Shown here piece by piece: positions 62,250 to 64,000 of a stretch of 64,000 nucleotides of DNA. A program made the translations under genes and the position numbers. Each line of letters opens with the position of its first letter. The stretch's first letter is position 1. The notes beneath the pieces are model-generated. The model ran no database searches, was not told the DNA's origin, and was given only the letters and a program-made list of their open reading frames with translations. Source of the DNA: Cannabis sativa (Eukaryota; Streptophyta; Magnoliopsida; Rosales; Cannabaceae); NCBI RefSeq assembly GCF_029168945.1, contig NC_083604.1, positions 66,356,211 through 66,420,210 of the forward strand. The letters are read 5' to 3'.

Positions 62250-63440
62250 TGTGAAGGTCGATCAAAATCAAATGGTTCCCCATCAAAACAACGATGAGAT
62301 TTATCTAATTCCACCCCTAGTGGAAGGACATTTGGAAGTCATTATTGGAGGACTTCACATAGCTGGAGATAAGGGAAAAGCCTGAGAAAGGTACGCTTGT
62401 ACGCTCTAGTATGAGAAAAAAGAAGACTGGCCATGGAGGAGAGAACTCCCAAACATTCGTGCGAGGATGATACACTTGTATCGTTCAGTGAAGTAGATGC
62501 CACTCATGTTCATTATCTGCACAACCCTCTGGTTGTTGAAGTGCAAATAGCGAACTTCACCGTTGCACGGAGCATGATAGACAATGGTGCCTTATCGAAC
62601 ATCCTGTTCAAGTCAAACTATAAAAAGATGGGCCTCCAACTCAAGAATCTAGTTCCGTGCGTGCAATTGATTTATGGCTTCTCTGACCATATCATCGCAC
62701 CCCTGGGAGTCGTTTGTCTCCCCCTTAATATGGGGAAGGCACCTACTAACACCACAATTATAGCACAGTTCTTAATTATAGATGTGCCAACAACCTTTAA
62801 CGTCATGATTGGCTAACCAGCACTGTATGACCCAAAAGCAGTAACATCTATATACCACCTCTGTGTGAAGTTTCCTACCAGGAATGGGGTAGGGTGCATA
62901 TAGGGGGATCAACAGATAACCCGCTAATGTTACAACATTACACTAACAAAGGCGAAAAAAGAAGATCAGTTCAGCCAAAGCTCCAAGGTCGAATAAACTG
63001 AGAATAAATAAGAATATGCCAAAGGCAGGGACAACGAGATGGATCCTTGCTTTGGGGACCCTAACACATGAATTAGGCTAGTGGAAACATTAGAAGAAGT
63101 ACAGATCGACCCAACTATGCCGACTCGAATTATCAAGATAGGACGAGGTTGTTGTAAGAAATAAAATCTGCTTTAATTAAAATTCTGAGAGCAAACCTCG
63201 ATGTATTTTCATGGTCACGTGATGACATGGTTGGAATCAGTCCATCCGTAATTTTTCACACACTAAATATAAACACTCAAAACTTCCGTCCAGTACAAAA
63301 AAAGAGGAGATTGTTAGACAAGGAAGGAGCACGAGCACTCAAAGAAGAGGAAGAAAAGCTCCAAGACAACAAGTTCATTATTGAGGCATTCTATCCCGTT
63401 TGGATTTCAAAGCTCCTTCTACTTCTAACAACCACACTAA
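62250..63440 (+). pseudogene. Degraded Ty3/gypsy gag-protease-RT fragment
   Basis: On the plus strand, in order: a gag end block (VIIGGLHIAGDKGKA, about 62,340), then a 127-codon frame at 62,433-62,816 holding a retroviral-type aspartic protease (active-site region MIDNGALSNILF, then GFSDHIIAPLGVVCLPLNMG). After that come a YHLCVKFPT block near 62,858 and the start of RT (DVFSWSRDDMVGISPSVIFH, about 63,199). Stops and frame changes occur throughout. The protease active site reads D-N-G rather than D-T/S-G. Motifs resemble the Athila/Tat side of gypsy, unlike elements A and B. It lies about 420 bp beyond the UBP stop codon, has no LTRs in the window and ends near 63,440. Confidence 0.8.
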
Positions 63441-64000
63441 ACTCACTGGCATAGGGTTTTTATGGTTCTATGATTTTTCTACTTCTCTTCTTCTGTTACT
63501 CGAAAATAGGGTTAGAGTCCTAAGTATTTTTCTTATTTTCCTTTCCTGTTCTAACCCGAAAAACACCCAAAAAAAAGCTTACTCCTTTCTCAGTTCGAAA
63601 CCAAGAAAAGCTTTTAGCCTAAAGCACTCGAACTTGAAAAAACCAACTCAAAAAACTCACTGCTCAAACTCACTAAAATCGTAACTGAAATCAAACAACA
63701 TACACAAATACAATATTAGAAATAAAAGAGATAAGAGAATACAAACAATGATAATATAAGACAAAGAACACAACGGATATTGTGTCTATGCAATTGTGTT
63801 TATCTAAGGATATCGTGCTGATGATTTGTATTGTTATACATTCTAATTACACTAATTAAATTTATTTTTTATTTACCATGTAGCAATTTATGATGTTTGC
63901 TCATGATCAGATATAAAATAGAGATATAAAGATGCAATGCCAATGGTTATATATATTTTGGAGAAGATGCAAATTTTGATTACTTAACAACACTGTTAAA
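63441..64000. other. Unassigned right edge of window
   Basis: I see no supported gene. A short plus-strand frame of about 94 codons at 63,400-63,684 lacks recognisable motifs and is Ser/Lys/Leu-rich. Confidence 0.4.

Overview
The window is plant nuclear DNA, most likely from a eudicot. The evidence is an intron-rich gene for a UBP16-type deubiquitinase, an 82-nt tRNA-Ser gene, AT-rich intergenic DNA, nested Ty1/copia and Ty3/gypsy retrotransposons, and small hAT-type elements with 8-bp target duplications. I cannot name the species from the sequence. I found no undescribed biochemical system. What stands out is the architecture of the window and several informative artefact-like signatures.

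Layout: the window holds the same ~24-kb locus twice, in direct orientation. Copy 1 runs from 1 to 23,342 and copy 2 from about 37,541 to 61,410; copy 2 continues to the true gene end at 61,834. Each copy carries, in order: the end of a gypsy LTR, a 575-bp tandem repeat, a hAT MITE, a hAT-like relic, tRNA-Ser(GCU), a dead copia element split by a solo LTR, a short terminal-inverted-repeat element, a long inverted-repeat element containing another hAT element, and the UBP16-like gene. Copy 2 of the gene is intact: 12 exons with consistent splice phases, 915 residues, and all MYND and catalytic residues. Copy 1 is broken by many small insertions, concentrated after about 19,930, and stops at a 100-N gap (23,343-23,442).

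Between the copies (23,443-38,422) is a nest of minus-strand gypsy elements. Element A has LTRs at 36,360-38,422 and 29,069-29,537 (the latter partial), with gag, protease, RT/RNase H, integrase and a chromodomain-like tail. A 1.9-kb solo LTR interrupts its gag, and element B is inserted in its 3' LTR. Element B has an LTR at 26,854-29,068 and a truncated gag-protease region, and abuts an inverted second LTR that runs up to the gap. Downstream of the UBP gene (62,250-63,440) is a degraded plus-strand gypsy fragment of another lineage.

Interpretation: the two copies are most simply two haplotypes, or one locus assembled twice, joined by a scaffolding gap. A 570-bp hAT element present only in copy 2, with a clean empty site in copy 1, shows that they are not just two noisy reads of one molecule. 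Many differences between repeat copies turn CAG or CTG into CG-containing strings, which looks like motif-dependent base-calling error at CHG-methylated sites rather than evolution. The functional genes I can support are one UBP16-like gene and one tRNA-Ser gene, each represented twice.
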